In this document: positions 9,156 to 18,757 of the stretch, piece after piece
Layout of the letters: the number at the start of each line of letters is the position of its first letter
Numbering within the stretch: position 1 is the stretch's first letter
Assembly (NCBI GenBank): GCA_903879335.1
Contig: CAIRLC010000041.1
Span: 30,295 to 94,294, forward strand
DNA length: 64,000 bases
Direction: 5' to 3'
Origin: an uncultured Pseudomonadota bacterium
Lineage (GTDB): Bacteria; Pseudomonadota; Gammaproteobacteria; Steroidobacterales; Steroidobacteraceae
Position numbers and translations under genes: made by a program
Notes under the pieces: model-generated
The model's input: the letters and a program-made list of their open reading frames with translations, nothing else
What the model was told of the DNA's origin: nothing
Databases searched by the model: none

Positions 9156-10287
9156 CCGCAATCCTCAATGCCGCGGCCTCTTCACCACCAAATTGCTCTA
9201 GGCGCTTACTTTCGAGTTTTACTCTGAGGCGCAACTCATTCTTGGAGTCAGCATTGCGCAATGCATCTTCGTAGGAAATCAATTCCGCTTCGTATAGATC
9301 AAATAAAGCTTGATCGAAAGTTTTCATGCCAATGCGATTTGATCTCGCCATCACATCTTTCAGTCCAGCGACATCACCCTTAAAGATGAGGTCGGCCACT
9401 AACGGCGAATGGAGCATGACTTCCATCGCAGCGATTCGCCCAGCAGCGCCGTCGCAGGCGATCAACCGCTGTGAAATCAAAGCCTGAATATTCAGCGAGA
9501 GATCCATGAGCAGTTGCTCACGCTTCTCATCGGGAAAGAAGTTAATGATCCGGTCGAGCGCTTGATTAGCATTATTCGCGTGCAAGGTGGCCAGCACGAG
9601 GTGACCCGTTTCCGCGAATTGAATCCCGAATTCCATCGTCTCACGGTCGCGAATTTCGCCGATCATGATGACGTCCGGCGCTTGTCTCAGCGTATTTCGA
9701 AGCGCCACATGCCAAGAGTCGGTGTCCACCCCAACTTCTCGTTGTGTCACGACGCAATGACGATGCGGGTGCACATATTCAATAGGGTCTTCAATAGTCA
9801 CGATATGTCCACGCGTCTCGGCATTACGATGGTCAAGCATCGCAGCCAGCGTCGTCGATTTACCGGAGCCGGTTCCTCCAACCACAATCACAAGACCACG
9901 CTTCAGCAGCGAGACATCCTTAAGAATGGTCGGTAGGCGCAACTGGTCGACAGTGGGTATTTTTGAGGCAATCGTCCGGATCACGCAGCCATGACTACCT
10001 TGCTGTACAAATGCGCTCACGCGGAAACGACCGATACCTTGGGGCGATATCGCAAATTGGCATTCTTTAGTCGCGTCGAATTCACGTGACTGACGATCAT
10101 TCATGATCGCGCGGGTCAGCAGATTGCTTTGCTCCGCAGAGAGTGGCCGTTCGGCGACAGGGAGAACCTCGCCATCAATCTTGATTGCGGGTGGAAATCC
10201 AGCAGTGATGAAGAGATCAGACCCACGTCGCTCGACCATTCGACGCAACAGGTCCTGCATTAATTTAGTCGCCTGGTCTCGCTCCAT
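9142..10287 (-). CDS. pilU: Type IV pilus ATPase PilU
   Basis: PilT-dependent retraction accessory ATPase. At 381 residues it carries Walker A GGTGSGKST at 137-145, the acidic Asp-box strand TIEDPIEYVH, Walker B DVIMIGEIRD and His box TGHLVLATLHANNA. The C-terminus extends beyond PilT (about 35 residues more), as PilU proteins do. It lies 24 nt downstream of pilT on the same strand, the canonical pilT-pilU order. Confidence 0.93.
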   Translation of the reverse strand: MERDQATKLMQDLLRRMVERRGSDLFITAGFPPAIKIDGEVLPVAERPLSAEQSNLLTRAIMNDRQSREFDATKECQFAISPQGIGRFRVSAFVQQGSHGCVIRTIASKIPTVDQLRLPTILKDVSLLKRGLVIVVGGTGSGKSTTLAAMLDHRNAETRGHIVTIEDPIEYVHPHRHCVVTQREVGVDTDSWHVALRNTLRQAPDVIMIGEIRDRETMEFGIQFAETGHLVLATLHANNANQALDRIINFFPDEKREQLLMDLSLNIQALISQRLIACDGAAGRIAAMEVMLHSPLVADLIFKGDVAGLKDVMARSNRIGMKTFDQALFDLYEAELISYEDALRNADSKNELRLRVKLESKRLEQFGGEEAAALRIADESQ

Positions 10288-10311
10288 GTTCCATCGCTGC
10301 CGCGCAGGCGG

Positions 10312-11352
10312 TTACAGCGCCTCCTTATTCTGCGCCTTGAGTCGCGCTTCGTCCTTAGTCACGAGTCCTTTGGTCACGAGGTCTTGAAGACATTGATCCA
10401 AGGTTTGCATTCCTACCGCTTGCCCGGTCTGAATCGAGGAATACATTTGGGCAATTTTCCCCTCTCGAATCAGGTTTCGGATCGCTGGGGTACCCATCAT
10501 GATTTCGTGGGCCGCAATCCGGCCGCCACCGATTTTTTTAAGCAAGGTCTGAGATATCACGGCACGGAGGCTTTCTGAGAGCATCGATCGGACCATGTCT
10601 TTTTCGCCGCCGGGGAACACGTCGACTATTCGGTCGACGGTTTTCGCGGCCGAACTCGTATGGAGAGTCCCGAAAACCAGGTGACCCGTTTCGGCAGCGG
10701 TTAGTGCCAATCGGATCGTTTCGAGGTCCCTCAATTCACCGACCAAGATGATGTCAGGGTCTTCGCGCAAGGCAGAGCGTAGCGCTTCAGAAAAGCCAAG
10801 CGTGTCCCGATGGACCTCGCGCTGATTGATGAGACAGCGCTTTGATTCGTGAACGGCCTCAATCGGGTCTTCAATCGTAATGATGTGTTCGGGCCGCTCG
10901 TTATTACAATGATCGATCATTGCAGCCAAGGTCGTTGATTTGCCTGAGCCAGTTGGACCGGTGACCAGTACCAATCCTCTAGGCAGCATGCACAGATCAC
11001 GAAAAACCGCCGGTGCGTGAAGGTCCTCTAACGTGAGGACTTCGCAGGGAATCAACCGGAAGACGGCGCCTGCGCCGCGATGCTGATTGAAGGCGTTCAC
11101 GCGGAACCGGGCGAGGCGGGGAATTTCGAATGAGAAGTCGGTCTCGAGGAATTCCTCGAAGGCTTTGCGCTGCTTATCATTCATAATGTCGTACACCATG
11201 CTGTGTACGTCTTTATGCGATAAAGCGGGCATATTGATCCGCTTGATGTCTCCATCAACACGAATCATGGGTGGCATGCCTGCCGACAGATGCAAGTCGG
11301 AGGCCTTGTTCTTGACCGTAAATGCCAATAGTTGTGCGATATCAACGGCCAT
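10312..11352 (-). CDS. pilT: Type IV pilus retraction ATPase PilT
   Basis: Motor that depolymerises type IV pili for twitching motility. 346 residues, the standard length. Walker A GPTGSGKST at 132-140, Asp box EDPIE at about 161-165, Walker B DIILVGELRD at 200-209, His box TGHLVFGTLHT at 222-232 and the retraction motif AIRNLIREG at about 290-298 are all intact. It is first in a three-gene minus-strand operon with two PilU-like genes and is divergent from yggS, an arrangement shared with Pseudomonas. Confidence 0.97.
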   Translation of the reverse strand: MAVDIAQLLAFTVKNKASDLHLSAGMPPMIRVDGDIKRINMPALSHKDVHSMVYDIMNDKQRKAFEEFLETDFSFEIPRLARFRVNAFNQHRGAGAVFRLIPCEVLTLEDLHAPAVFRDLCMLPRGLVLVTGPTGSGKSTTLAAMIDHCNNERPEHIITIEDPIEAVHESKRCLINQREVHRDTLGFSEALRSALREDPDIILVGELRDLETIRLALTAAETGHLVFGTLHTSSAAKTVDRIVDVFPGGEKDMVRSMLSESLRAVISQTLLKKIGGGRIAAHEIMMGTPAIRNLIREGKIAQMYSSIQTGQAVGMQTLDQCLQDLVTKGLVTKDEARLKAQNKEAL

Positions 11353-11422
11353 CAGGGCCTCCCGGGGACTTGGCCTCCGGCTCAGAATGAACGGAGTATA
11401 GTCACGGGTGGTGCTTGGCGAT

Positions 11423-12130
11423 ATGTTAACGAGTCCTCAGTTTTCACCTTCACGGTTACTTTCGGTCAAAGATCGCATCGATCGAGCGACTGCCGCCGCT
11501 GGTCGTGCGCCCGGTAGCGTCACCTTGATTGGAGTGAGCAAGACCCAGCCGGTCGATGTCGTCCGGGCAGCAATTTCAGCTGGCCTACGCGACCTTGGCG
11601 AGAATTATCTGCAGGAAGCGATCCCCAAAATCACTGATCTGTCAGGCCTCTGCGACACGGTACACTGGCACTACATCGGTCAGCTTCAGTCCAATAAGAC
11701 ACGTCCGGTCGCTGAGCACTTTGATTGGGTCCATACGGTGGACCGGCGGAAATTGGCTGAGCGGCTATCAGTCCAGCGCCCCGCGCATCGCGGTGATCTT
11801 AACGTTTGCTTGCAGGTCAACATTGGCAACGAGGCCACCAAAGGTGGCATTGATCCGGATGGGATTCTGGATTTAGCGCAAGCGGTCGCCGCGCTGCCTC
11901 GCATAAAGCTTCGCGGGCTCATGTGTATCCCGCCGGAAAGCAATGATTTCGATGGTCAGCGCGGCTATTTTGCGGCATTGCGTCAATTGTTAGATGACCT
12001 GCGAGCGAAAGGGTTTGTCATGGACACCCTTTCAATGGGGATGAGCGCGGATCTAGAAGCGGCGATAATGGAAGGGGCGACGCACGTGCGCATCGGCACA
12101 GCGATATTTGGTGAGCGAAACAAAGTATGA
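11423..12130 (+). CDS. yggS: YggS family PLP homeostasis protein
   Basis: Pyridoxal-phosphate-binding TIM-barrel protein involved in PLP and amino/keto-acid homeostasis. The PLP lysine lies in GVSKTQP; WHYIGQLQSNK and MGMSADLEAAI...VRIGTAIFG complete the family set. The start is uncertain: the ATG at 11423 is chosen, but a GTG at 11408 with GGAG at 11393-11396 would add five residues. It overlaps proC by 4 nt (ATGA), the conserved yggS-proC pair. Confidence 0.93.
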   Translation: MLTSPQFSPSRLLSVKDRIDRATAAAGRAPGSVTLIGVSKTQPVDVVRAAISAGLRDLGENYLQEAIPKITDLSGLCDTVHWHYIGQLQSNKTRPVAEHFDWVHTVDRRKLAERLSVQRPAHRGDLNVCLQVNIGNEATKGGIDPDGILDLAQAVAALPRIKLRGLMCIPPESNDFDGQRGYFAALRQLLDDLRAKGFVMDTLSMGMSADLEAAIMEGATHVRIGTAIFGERNKV

Positions 12131-12975
12131 AAAAGCGAACAGACACTTGGCCTCGGGTAGCGGTGATCGGCGGTGGTCAAATGGCCAGAGCGCTCGTCGG
12201 CGGCTGGCTCGCCCGTGGAGCGCCGCCAGAACATTTATCGATTGCCGACCCGGTAGAGTCGCAGCGTGACTGGTTGTCCCGACGGTTCCAGAAAATTGGG
12301 CTGCATGCAGACAACGCAAAGGCTGCTGCGCAAGCCGACGTCTGGGTCTTCGCAGTAAAGCCGCAGCAACTGGCGGAGGTCGCGGAGGCCCTCGCCCCCT
12401 TAGCTGAAGCACGACGCCCGTTGGTGATTTCAATTGCTGCGGGCATCAGCGCGGCCGATCTAGGCCGCTGGCTTGGCGGTCATGCGAGCGTCGTCCGGGC
12501 AATGCCCAATCGTCCGGCACTGATCGGCGCCGGAGTAACCGGCCTTTACGCCGGGAGCGAAGTGAGTGCTGCCGAACGAGCGGTGACCGAGCGGCTGCTA
12601 GAAGCGGTGGGTTCAGTCGTTTGGGTCGATGCTGAAAGCGAAATCGACCTAGTGACCGCAGTATCAGGGAGCGGTCCCGCATACTTTTTCTTGCTAATCG
12701 AGTTGCTCGAAGCCGCTGCTATCGCCCAAGGACTCAGCCCTGAAGTCGCGCGCAAGCTCGCCGTCGGCACAGCCGCTGGAGCATCCGCGCTGGCAAAGGC
12801 CAGTGGCGAAGAGCCGTCAGTGCTCCGTGAGCAAGTGACTTCAAAGGGCGGCACGACGGCTGCTGCCTTGGAAATCTTTAAGGCCGCAGACTTACGGTCT
12901 ATCGTGGCGCGGGCAGTCGAAGCTGCGGCAGAGCGCTCGCGTGAAATCGCAGCGGAGTTCGGTTCCACGCGCTGA
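12127..12975 (+). CDS. proC: Pyrroline-5-carboxylate reductase
   Basis: NAD(P)H-dependent last step of proline synthesis. 282 residues, with Rossmann motif VIGGGQMARAL at 13-23, VRAMPNRPALIGAG in the middle and the C-terminal signature VSGSGPAYFFLLIELL together with VTSKGGTTAAAL. Translation is coupled to yggS by the ATGA overlap. Confidence 0.97.
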   Translation: MKKRTDTWPRVAVIGGGQMARALVGGWLARGAPPEHLSIADPVESQRDWLSRRFQKIGLHADNAKAAAQADVWVFAVKPQQLAEVAEALAPLAEARRPLVISIAAGISAADLGRWLGGHASVVRAMPNRPALIGAGVTGLYAGSEVSAAERAVTERLLEAVGSVVWVDAESEIDLVTAVSGSGPAYFFLLIELLEAAAIAQGLSPEVARKLAVGTAAGASALAKASGEEPSVLREQVTSKGGTTAAALEIFKAADLRSIVARAVEAAAERSREIAAEFGSTR

Positions 12976-12998
12976 ATACGCGCGCCTAGGAGTTTGTC

Positions 12999-13559
12999 AT
13001 GGCGGAAATTGGCTTTCTGATCCGCACGATTGCCGATCTTGTACTCGCGGCCTTCCTTCTGCGGTGGCTATTCGCGGTACAGCGGACTGATTTTCGAAAT
13101 CCGTTTGTCCAATCGCTGCATCGACTGACCAACCGTGTCATCTTACCGATGCGAAGGGTTCTACCTCCGATCGGTCGCACAGATACCGCGACGGTAACCG
13201 CACTGGTCGTAGTTGCGTTAATGCGTTCGGCAATACTGAGCTTTATCTTAGGGTTCGGTATCCCTTCTGCGCCGGCATTGATACTGGGCGCACTGGTTAT
13301 CATTGCGCGCATGCTCCTTTGGATATTCCTGGGCGCGATTTTTCTGCACGCGCTGTTGAGCTGGGTCGCAGATCCGTACAACCCATTTTCTCGCCTGCTA
13401 GCGGACGTATCCGACCCGATATTGAGGCCTATTCGTCGGTTCGTGCCACCAATCTCGGGTCTAGACCTCACCCCACTCGCGGCTATTCTGCTGTTACAGG
13501 TCGCAATCTATTCTTTGAATACCCGATTGGCGCCACTGTTTCTACCCTACGATTTGTGA
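12999..13559 (+). CDS. YggT family integral membrane protein
   Basis: Small inner-membrane protein of 186 residues with two YGGT repeats: residues about 5-55 (LVLAAFLLRWLF...NPFVQSLHRLTNRVILPMRR) and about 105-165 (LHALLSWVADPYNPFSRLLADVSDPILRPIRR). Role unknown; linked to osmotic or division-related functions in some organisms. An AGGAG site precedes the ATG. Its stop overlaps the next GTG start (GTGA). Confidence 0.9.
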   Translation: MAEIGFLIRTIADLVLAAFLLRWLFAVQRTDFRNPFVQSLHRLTNRVILPMRRVLPPIGRTDTATVTALVVVALMRSAILSFILGFGIPSAPALILGALVIIARMLLWIFLGAIFLHALLSWVADPYNPFSRLLADVSDPILRPIRRFVPPISGLDLTPLAAILLLQVAIYSLNTRLAPLFLPYDL

Positions 13560-13876
13560 CCAGTCTGATCCGACGCGAAGGAAATGACCTTCTACTGCAC
13601 CTGCGTGTTCAGCCTCGCGCATCTAAAGACGAACTGTTGGTGGATGGGGAACGATTACGGTTGCGCATCACCGCACCGCCCGTTGAGGGCGCGGCCAATA
13701 ACCACTTGATTCGCTTTCTAGCCAAAACGTTCGGCGTATCCAATAGCCGTGTGGAAATCGTGCGCGGCCTTTCCGGACGCGAAAAAACAGTAAGAATCAT
13801 TGAACCTACGGTTATTCCCGCAGCGCTCATTGCGATTGGCGCTCCAGAAGAGAGTCTAAAACCGCTTAAAAAATAG
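13556..13876 (+). CDS. DUF167 (YggU) family protein
   Basis: Conserved protein of 106 residues, function unknown, typically encoded after yggT. Family motifs: LRVQPRASKDELL, LRLRITAPPVEGAANNHLI and FLAKTFGVSNSRVEIVRG. The GTG at 13556 overlaps the yggT stop and begins right before the domain; the open frame continues upstream into yggT but without family similarity. Confidence 0.9.
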   Translation: MTSLIRREGNDLLLHLRVQPRASKDELLVDGERLRLRITAPPVEGAANNHLIRFLAKTFGVSNSRVEIVRGLSGREKTVRIIEPTVIPAALIAIGAPEESLKPLKK

Positions 13877-14062
13877 TGGATTTTGGTTTTTAGTATGTTA
13901 TCGTCGCGAACGAAGCAAAAAGAAAGATGTGGTTTAGTACTGTTTTTTTCGGGGTTTGAAGCGCTATCTAGAAGCGATTTCGCTCTCTAAGGTGTGCCTT
14001 GAGTCTAAAAAACCAGCATTAAATCGCTGATCAAGAACCGAAATTCACAGGAGATTAACCCC

Positions 14063-14374
14063 ATGGCAAAGAAGAGCACCGCTCCGACCAAGTCGGAAAT
14101 TCTCGCGCAGATCGCGAAGGACACTGAACTCTCGAAGAAGCAGGTTGGCGCTGTATTCGAGTCGCTGAACGGCATCATCAAGAAGAGCCTCCGTGGCGCC
14201 GGCACGTTCACGCTGCCTGGCCTGCTCAAGCTGAAGGTCGTTAAGAAGCCAGCCACCAAGGCACGCGAAGGCGTAAACCCGTTCACGGGTGAAAAGATGG
14301 TGTTCAAGGCGAAGCCGGCCTCCAAGAAGGTCCGCGCCGCCGCCCTGAAGTCGCTCAAGGCGTTTGTGAACTGA
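14063..14374 (+). CDS. HU family DNA-binding protein
   Basis: Nucleoid-associated protein of 103 residues. It has the HU dimerisation helices (KSEILAQIAKDTELSKKQV) and the beta-arm with GVNPFTGEKMVFKAKPA, followed by the VRAAALKSLK C-terminal helix. The N-terminus is Lys/Ala-rich (AKKSTAPTK). A strong AGGAG ribosome site precedes the ATG. It stands alone, with a 186-bp upstream region and a perfect hairpin terminator downstream, which suggests an abundant monocistronic transcript. Confidence 0.95.
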   Translation: MAKKSTAPTKSEILAQIAKDTELSKKQVGAVFESLNGIIKKSLRGAGTFTLPGLLKLKVVKKPATKAREGVNPFTGEKMVFKAKPASKKVRAAALKSLKAFVN

Positions 14375-14412
14375 TTGAGCGCAGCTTAGGCGCCTGTGCG
14401 CCGAAGGCTATG

Positions 14413-14439
14413 AAAAAGCCGGGGTTTCCCCGGCTTTTT
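14413..14439 (+). terminator. Rho-independent terminator after the HU gene (bidirectional)
   Basis: Perfect 12-bp stem, AAAAAGCCGGGG (14413-14424) and CCCCGGCTTTTT (14428-14439), with a TTT loop. A-tract and T-tract flank it, so it can stop HU transcripts and, on the minus strand, those of the hydrolase ending at 14466. Confidence 0.92.
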
Positions 14440-14465
14440 CGTTTTTGAGCCAATGGGGTTGAGCG

Positions 14466-15110
14466 CTAACGATCGAGAAACGCCTGCACCGATCCCTTCA
14501 GTTCGTTCAGCCGCCCGTGGAAAAAATGCTGCGCGCCCACAATCGTGTCGAGTTGTGCTTTTGGGTGCAATGCGTCCGCCCAAGCCGCGACCGACGCATG
14601 GTCGACTAACTCGTCGGAATCGCCCTGAATAACCAGCGTTGGCGCCGTCGTCAGCGGATGATTGTCAAAGGCGAAGCGCCGGATGGGCGGCGCAATCATG
14701 TAAAGGCGTTCGACCGGCCGAACGGCGGCAACCCGATAGGCGACATAAGCACCGAAGGAAAAGCCCGCCATAATCAGCGGCGCGCGCGGATAGCGGGCGG
14801 ATAGCCAATCCGCTGCAGCGAGAGCGTCGTCGGTTTCCCCTCGGCCGTCATCAAATACTCCAGCGCTGCCACCAACGCCTCGGAAATTGAAACGTAGGGT
14901 CGCGATACCCCGTTCCTGTAACGCTCTTGCCGTCATGTGGACGACTTTATTCTGCAGCGTACCGCCGTGTAACGGATGGGGGTGACAGACGAGTGCCGCA
15001 CGCACACCGTCATGACACTCTGGCACCTCAAGAATCGCTTCAAGGTCACCGACCGGGCCGTTCAAGATTAAGCGTTCAGGCACTGGAGGCCTAAAAGGCG
15101 TCGTGGTCAT
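14466..15110 (-). CDS. Alpha/beta hydrolase
   Basis: Cytosolic serine hydrolase of 214 residues, resembling the small dienelactone hydrolase-like proteins annotated as alpha/beta hydrolases in proteobacteria. The HPHPLHGGTLQNKVV oxyanion region, nucleophile elbow GFSFG, acid GDSDELVD and catalytic His in GAQHFFHGRL are all present. The natural substrate is unknown. Its ATG overlaps the stop of the upstream FKBP gene by 4 nt. Confidence 0.88.
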   Translation of the reverse strand: MTTTPFRPPVPERLILNGPVGDLEAILEVPECHDGVRAALVCHPHPLHGGTLQNKVVHMTARALQERGIATLRFNFRGVGGSAGVFDDGRGETDDALAAADWLSARYPRAPLIMAGFSFGAYVAYRVAAVRPVERLYMIAPPIRRFAFDNHPLTTAPTLVIQGDSDELVDHASVAAWADALHPKAQLDTIVGAQHFFHGRLNELKGSVQAFLDR

Positions 15111-15562
15111 TCGTCCATCACCTGCAAACTAACGAGCGTCACCTCAAATACCAGCGTTGCATTGGGCGGAACCTTGCGCCCGACACTACGACTTCCGTAC
15201 GCAAGCGCCGCCGGAATGACGAGATGCCGCTGACCTCCACGCTGCATCCCAGTGATGCCGGCATCCCAGCCGGCGATCACCGTGCCCCGACCAAGCCGAA
15301 ACACCAGAGGTTCGCCGCCATGGTCTGCCGAGCTATCAAACTTCCGCCCGTGCCCATCAGTCACCGCCGGGTCATACAGATAGCCGGCGTACTGAACCGC
15401 CACAATATCGCCACGGCCCACAGGCGGCCCATGACCTACGGCCACGTCAGTCACCTGCAAACCCGCCGGGAAGCCGGTTGGTGGGCCTAGCGGCATCCCA
15501 TTGGCGGAGCTTGTGGGCCCCGCAAGGAGAAACCACGCTAAGAATGCCCGCATCGCCGACAT
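15107..15562 (-). CDS. FKBP-type peptidyl-prolyl isomerase, exported
   Basis: 151 residues: an N-terminal signal peptide (AFLAWFLLAGPTSSANG) followed by one FKBP domain with VQYAGYLYD, VFRLGRGTVIAGWDAGITGM and IPAALAYGSR motifs. Predicted periplasmic proline isomerase/chaperone. It follows htpG by 35 nt on the same strand and overlaps the hydrolase downstream, so co-transcription with a chaperone gene is likely. Confidence 0.92.
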   Translation of the reverse strand: MSAMRAFLAWFLLAGPTSSANGMPLGPPTGFPAGLQVTDVAVGHGPPVGRGDIVAVQYAGYLYDPAVTDGHGRKFDSSADHGGEPLVFRLGRGTVIAGWDAGITGMQRGGQRHLVIPAALAYGSRSVGRKVPPNATLVFEVTLVSLQVMDE

Positions 15563-15597
15563 AGAGCCCCCAAAGGGCGCGAAACGCGCCTCACCTA

Positions 15598-17487
15598 TTA
15601 TTGCGCAGGCGGGAGACCCAACAGGAGACGATTAACCCGACGCACGAACTCGCCGGGCTCAGTGAGCTGGCCGCCCTCAGCAAGGGTGGCCTGATCAGCC
15701 AAAATGAGAGCGAGATCTCGGAAAGCTTCCTCATCCTCCGTCGCAGCTAAGCGAGCCACCAAGGGATGCGTTGGGTTGATTTCAAGAGTCGGCAGCTGGG
15801 TGGGCATACTTTGGCCGGCCGCATCCATCAGGCGGCGCATTTGTGCGCTCATTTCGCCGGCGGCGCGGACCAAGCAAGCCGGAGATTCAGCAAGCCGTTG
15901 GGTGGTCTTCACTGCCTCCACGCGCTCAGATAACGCCGCCTTAAGACGCTCGCACAGCGCATCAGCCCCCTCGGGGACCGACACGTCTTCCTTCGGCACG
16001 AGGTCTCCAAGATCGAGTTCGCCAGCCGCGACGTCTTGGAAGCTCTTGCCTTCATATTCGCCGAGATAAGACAGCATCCACTCATCAATTCGATCGTGCA
16101 TGAGCAGCACTTCAACGCCATGTTTACGCAAGCGCTCTAGGTGGGGGCTCTGGCGAGCCGCATTCCAAGTCTCAGCAGTCAAATAGTAGATGTGTGATTG
16201 GCCTGGTTTCAGGCGCGACAGATAGTCATCAAGCGATTGGTCCTGCTTCTCAACCGCGGTATGCGTGGAGGCAAAACGTAACAACTTGGCGATACGGTCC
16301 CGATTGGTCGCATCCTCGGCAATGCCTTCCTTGAGGACTTGGCCAAATTCCTTCCAGAAGCTTGCGTACTTTTCCGTCTCATCCTTGGCCAACTTCGCGA
16401 GCAAATCAAGCACGCGGCGGGCAATTCCGGCGCGCATCGCTTCGATATCAGCGTCCGTCTGGAGCAGTTCGCGCGACACATTGAGCGGCAAGTCACTGGA
16501 GTCGACGACACCCTTAACGAACCGCAGATAGAGTGGTAGAAACTGCTCAGCATCATCCAGAATAAAGACCCGTTTGACGTAGAGCTTTAGGCCCCGTGAT
16601 CCATCACGATTCCATAGATCAAACGGCGCCCGCGCAGGCACATAGAGAAGTGTCGTGTACTCGCGCTTACCTTCGACACGGTTGTGAGACCAAGCCAATG
16701 GCGCCGTAAAATCACGCGCCACCGCCTGGTAGAACTCGTTGTATTCCTCGTCTTTGATTTCGCTTCGCGACCGGGTCCACAAGGCCTGCGCGCTATTGAC
16801 GACTTCGCGCTCGAGCGTGGCCTCCTCGTCTTTCCCTGGCGCCTTCGGCAAGCGCACCGGGAAGCCGATATGGTCCGAGTAACGCTTAACTAAGCTTCTG
16901 ATTTTCCAAGCGTCTGCATATTCCAGGGCATCTTCTTTGAGATGCAAAACCACACGGGTCCCACGGGTTGGCTGCGACACGTTTTCGATGGTGAATTCGC
17001 CGTTACCATCAGACTCCCATCGGACGCCTTCGGTCTCTGCAGCCCCCGCAGCACGGGTGTACACCTCAACGCGATCGGCCACGATGAACGCGGAATAAAA
17101 TCCAACACCAAATTGCCCGATGAGCTGTGCATCTTTTTGCTGGTCGCCAGATAGCTGGGACAGGAAGTCAGCAGTGCCAGACTTGGCGATTGTTCCGAGA
17201 TGGGCTACCACCTCGTCGCGAGTCATACCGATGCCGGAATCGGCAATTGTGAGCGTGTGGGCGTCTTTATCGAGATCAATATCGATGACGAGTTCCGCAC
17301 CACCAGCCAATAGCGAGGGGTCGGCGAGGGAGCAGAATCGCAACTTATCGCAGGCATCCGACGCGTTTGAAATCAATTCGCGAAGGAAAATCTCGCGGTT
17401 CGAATACAGGGAATGAATCATGAGGCGAAGCAATTGCTTCACCTCAGTCTGGAAACCACGGGTTTCGCGCGTCGTCGTGTTGGTCAT
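15598..17487 (-). CDS. htpG: Chaperone protein HtpG (Hsp90)
   Basis: ATP-dependent cytosolic chaperone. About 629 residues, the normal size. The GHKL ATPase block is intact ([43 protein letters not shown]), followed by the middle domain ([20 protein letters not shown]) and dimerisation domain. The ATG at 17487 begins the conserved [19 protein letters not shown]; an in-frame ATG at 17499 would add four residues. Heat-shock control is expected for the family, but no sigma-32 promoter was confidently recognised upstream. Confidence 0.97.
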   Translation of the reverse strand: MTNTTTRETRGFQTEVKQLLRLMIHSLYSNREIFLRELISNASDACDKLRFCSLADPSLLAGGAELVIDIDLDKDAHTLTIADSGIGMTRDEVVAHLGTIAKSGTADFLSQLSGDQQKDAQLIGQFGVGFYSAFIVADRVEVYTRAAGAAETEGVRWESDGNGEFTIENVSQPTRGTRVVLHLKEDALEYADAWKIRSLVKRYSDHIGFPVRLPKAPGKDEEATLEREVVNSAQALWTRSRSEIKDEEYNEFYQAVARDFTAPLAWSHNRVEGKREYTTLLYVPARAPFDLWNRDGSRGLKLYVKRVFILDDAEQFLPLYLRFVKGVVDSSDLPLNVSRELLQTDADIEAMRAGIARRVLDLLAKLAKDETEKYASFWKEFGQVLKEGIAEDATNRDRIAKLLRFASTHTAVEKQDQSLDDYLSRLKPGQSHIYYLTAETWNAARQSPHLERLRKHGVEVLLMHDRIDEWMLSYLGEYEGKSFQDVAAGELDLGDLVPKEDVSVPEGADALCERLKAALSERVEAVKTTQRLAESPACLVRAAGEMSAQMRRLMDAAGQSMPTQLPTLEINPTHPLVARLAATEDEEAFRDLALILADQATLAEGGQLTEPGEFVRRVNRLLLGLPPAQ

Positions 17488-17590
17488 GAGCTGCCCCAAT
17501 CAAAATGTTTAGTGGGCTGCCAACGAGGGCAGCCGCAGCAAATTTGGGGGCGGCTCAACTAGGATTCAAGGGGCCAAAAGGCGTCCTGAA

Positions 17591-17773
17591 CTAGCGATTC
17601 GGCTCCTCTGTGCCTTTCCAACCCGACTTCATCTGGTCGGACCAGCGCTTATAGGTTGAATAACTCGGCAGTGTCCGAGTGATCACACCATGGCGAATGG
17701 CCACAGCTTTCACACCTGCAGAGGACTCGGGGTCCGCCGGCTTGCGTGCACGGGGTGCTTTGCGTGTTGTCAT
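17591..17773 (-). CDS. Small basic hypothetical protein
   Basis: Predicted 60-residue protein rich in Lys, Arg and Pro at the N-terminus (TTRKAPRARKPADP), ending in a Trp-containing segment (STYKRWSDQMKSGWKG). No family recognised. It lies in the 390-bp gap between the L,D-transpeptidase and htpG on their strand and does not overlap another gene, which is the main support. It could be spurious. Confidence 0.45.
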   Translation of the reverse strand: MTTRKAPRARKPADPESSAGVKAVAIRHGVITRTLPSYSTYKRWSDQMKSGWKGTEEPNR

Positions 17774-17877
17774 GACACTCTACATTTCCAAATGGAACAA
17801 CAGCCTACGAACGGGCTGCCGGAAATGGGAGGAACTGCGTCACAAGGTGAGCGAACGCTCGGGGGCTTCTTCAGCCT

Positions 17878-18396
17878 CTAGGGCCGGATCTCAATGGGCG
17901 TGTCGACCCGGGTCAATAGCCAGACTTCCAACATATCGTCATTGGTTAGGGCGATACAGCCGTTAGTCCAATCGTTGCGGAAATAATATTCGGCAGGATG
18001 CTTCAGCGTATTAGGCAAGCCATGAATCATGATGGCCCCACCGGGTTCGACATGAGAACGCCGCGCTCTCTCCATGTCGTCTCGGCTTGGGTAAGACACG
18101 TGGATCGACAAGAAATATTCGCTCTGAGAATTCTTGGCGTCGAGCCGATATAGCCCTTCAGGTGTTCGGAAGTCGCCCTCCTGCTCCTTGTGCCCCTTGG
18201 GTGCTAGACCGAGCCACACCTTAAAGCTGCGATAGGGGACTCCGCCGCGCATCAGATACAGCCGACGCTCACTTTTCACAACCACCACACGATCGGCCAT
18301 AGGCAGCGCCTCCGGCGAGACCATCGCTGAAACCTGCCCGGACACCATGGCCGCCAGCCCCAAAGTGGCTGCTAACAACGCACCTCTAACGCTCAT
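17878..18396 (-). CDS. L,D-transpeptidase (YkuD) family protein
   Basis: Periplasmic enzyme expected to make or modify peptidoglycan cross-links or attach proteins to the wall. 172 residues: signal peptide (about 1-24), then the YkuD domain with KSERRLYLM, the conserved MIHGLPN His125 and the active-site Cys147 in the sequence WTNGCIAL, where the family usually has S/T-x-GC-I-R. The start overlaps the upstream lipoprotein gene by 11 nt, and both follow a lytic transglycosylase gene, making a wall-remodelling operon. Confidence 0.9.
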   Translation of the reverse strand: MSVRGALLAATLGLAAMVSGQVSAMVSPEALPMADRVVVVKSERRLYLMRGGVPYRSFKVWLGLAPKGHKEQEGDFRTPEGLYRLDAKNSQSEYFLSIHVSYPSRDDMERARRSHVEPGGAIMIHGLPNTLKHPAEYYFRNDWTNGCIALTNDDMLEVWLLTRVDTPIEIRP

Positions 18397-18757
18397 CGAC
18401 CTTCACATCAGCACAGGTGCGATTGCCAGGAGTGCTTACAGCACGCAGTACGTACTGCCGACCTGCTTCCGCCTCAATGACTAAGGGGAATCGGACAACG
18501 GCGTGGTTCGCCATGACGCAATCGACCAAAACCTCGTGACGCCCCGGCAGCACCGCAACACGTGAGTACCCGAAACGTAAGACGCGGGCATCTACTTTCC
18601 GAATGACAGCTTTAATCGGCACGCCGGAAGTGATTTGTGGCGCACCAACGATGAGCGCCTGGTCGCCGCTCACTCGATCTGGGCCCTCGTACGCTCGTTC
18701 GGTCTGACAAGCAGCAAGCCCGATTAAACCGGCGAAACACGCGAATCGAATACTCAA
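18386..18757 (-). CDS. Small predicted lipoprotein
   Basis: 123-residue exported lipoprotein with a classic lipobox: signal helix RFACFAGLIGLAAC, Cys about residue 17. The start is inferred as TTG at 18757, which overlaps the TGA of the upstream transglycosylase gene and puts the lipobox at the right distance. A longer frame exists but reads backward through that gene in an Arg-rich, signal-less segment. The mature part has a beta-sandwich-like pattern with the PGRHEVLVDC segment found in small PEGA-like domains. Function unknown; the operon suggests a cell-wall role. Confidence 0.75.
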   Translation of the reverse strand: MSIRFACFAGLIGLAACQTERAYEGPDRVSGDQALIVGAPQITSGVPIKAVIRKVDARVLRFGYSRVAVLPGRHEVLVDCVMANHAVVRFPLVIEAEAGRQYVLRAVSTPGNRTCADVKVDER

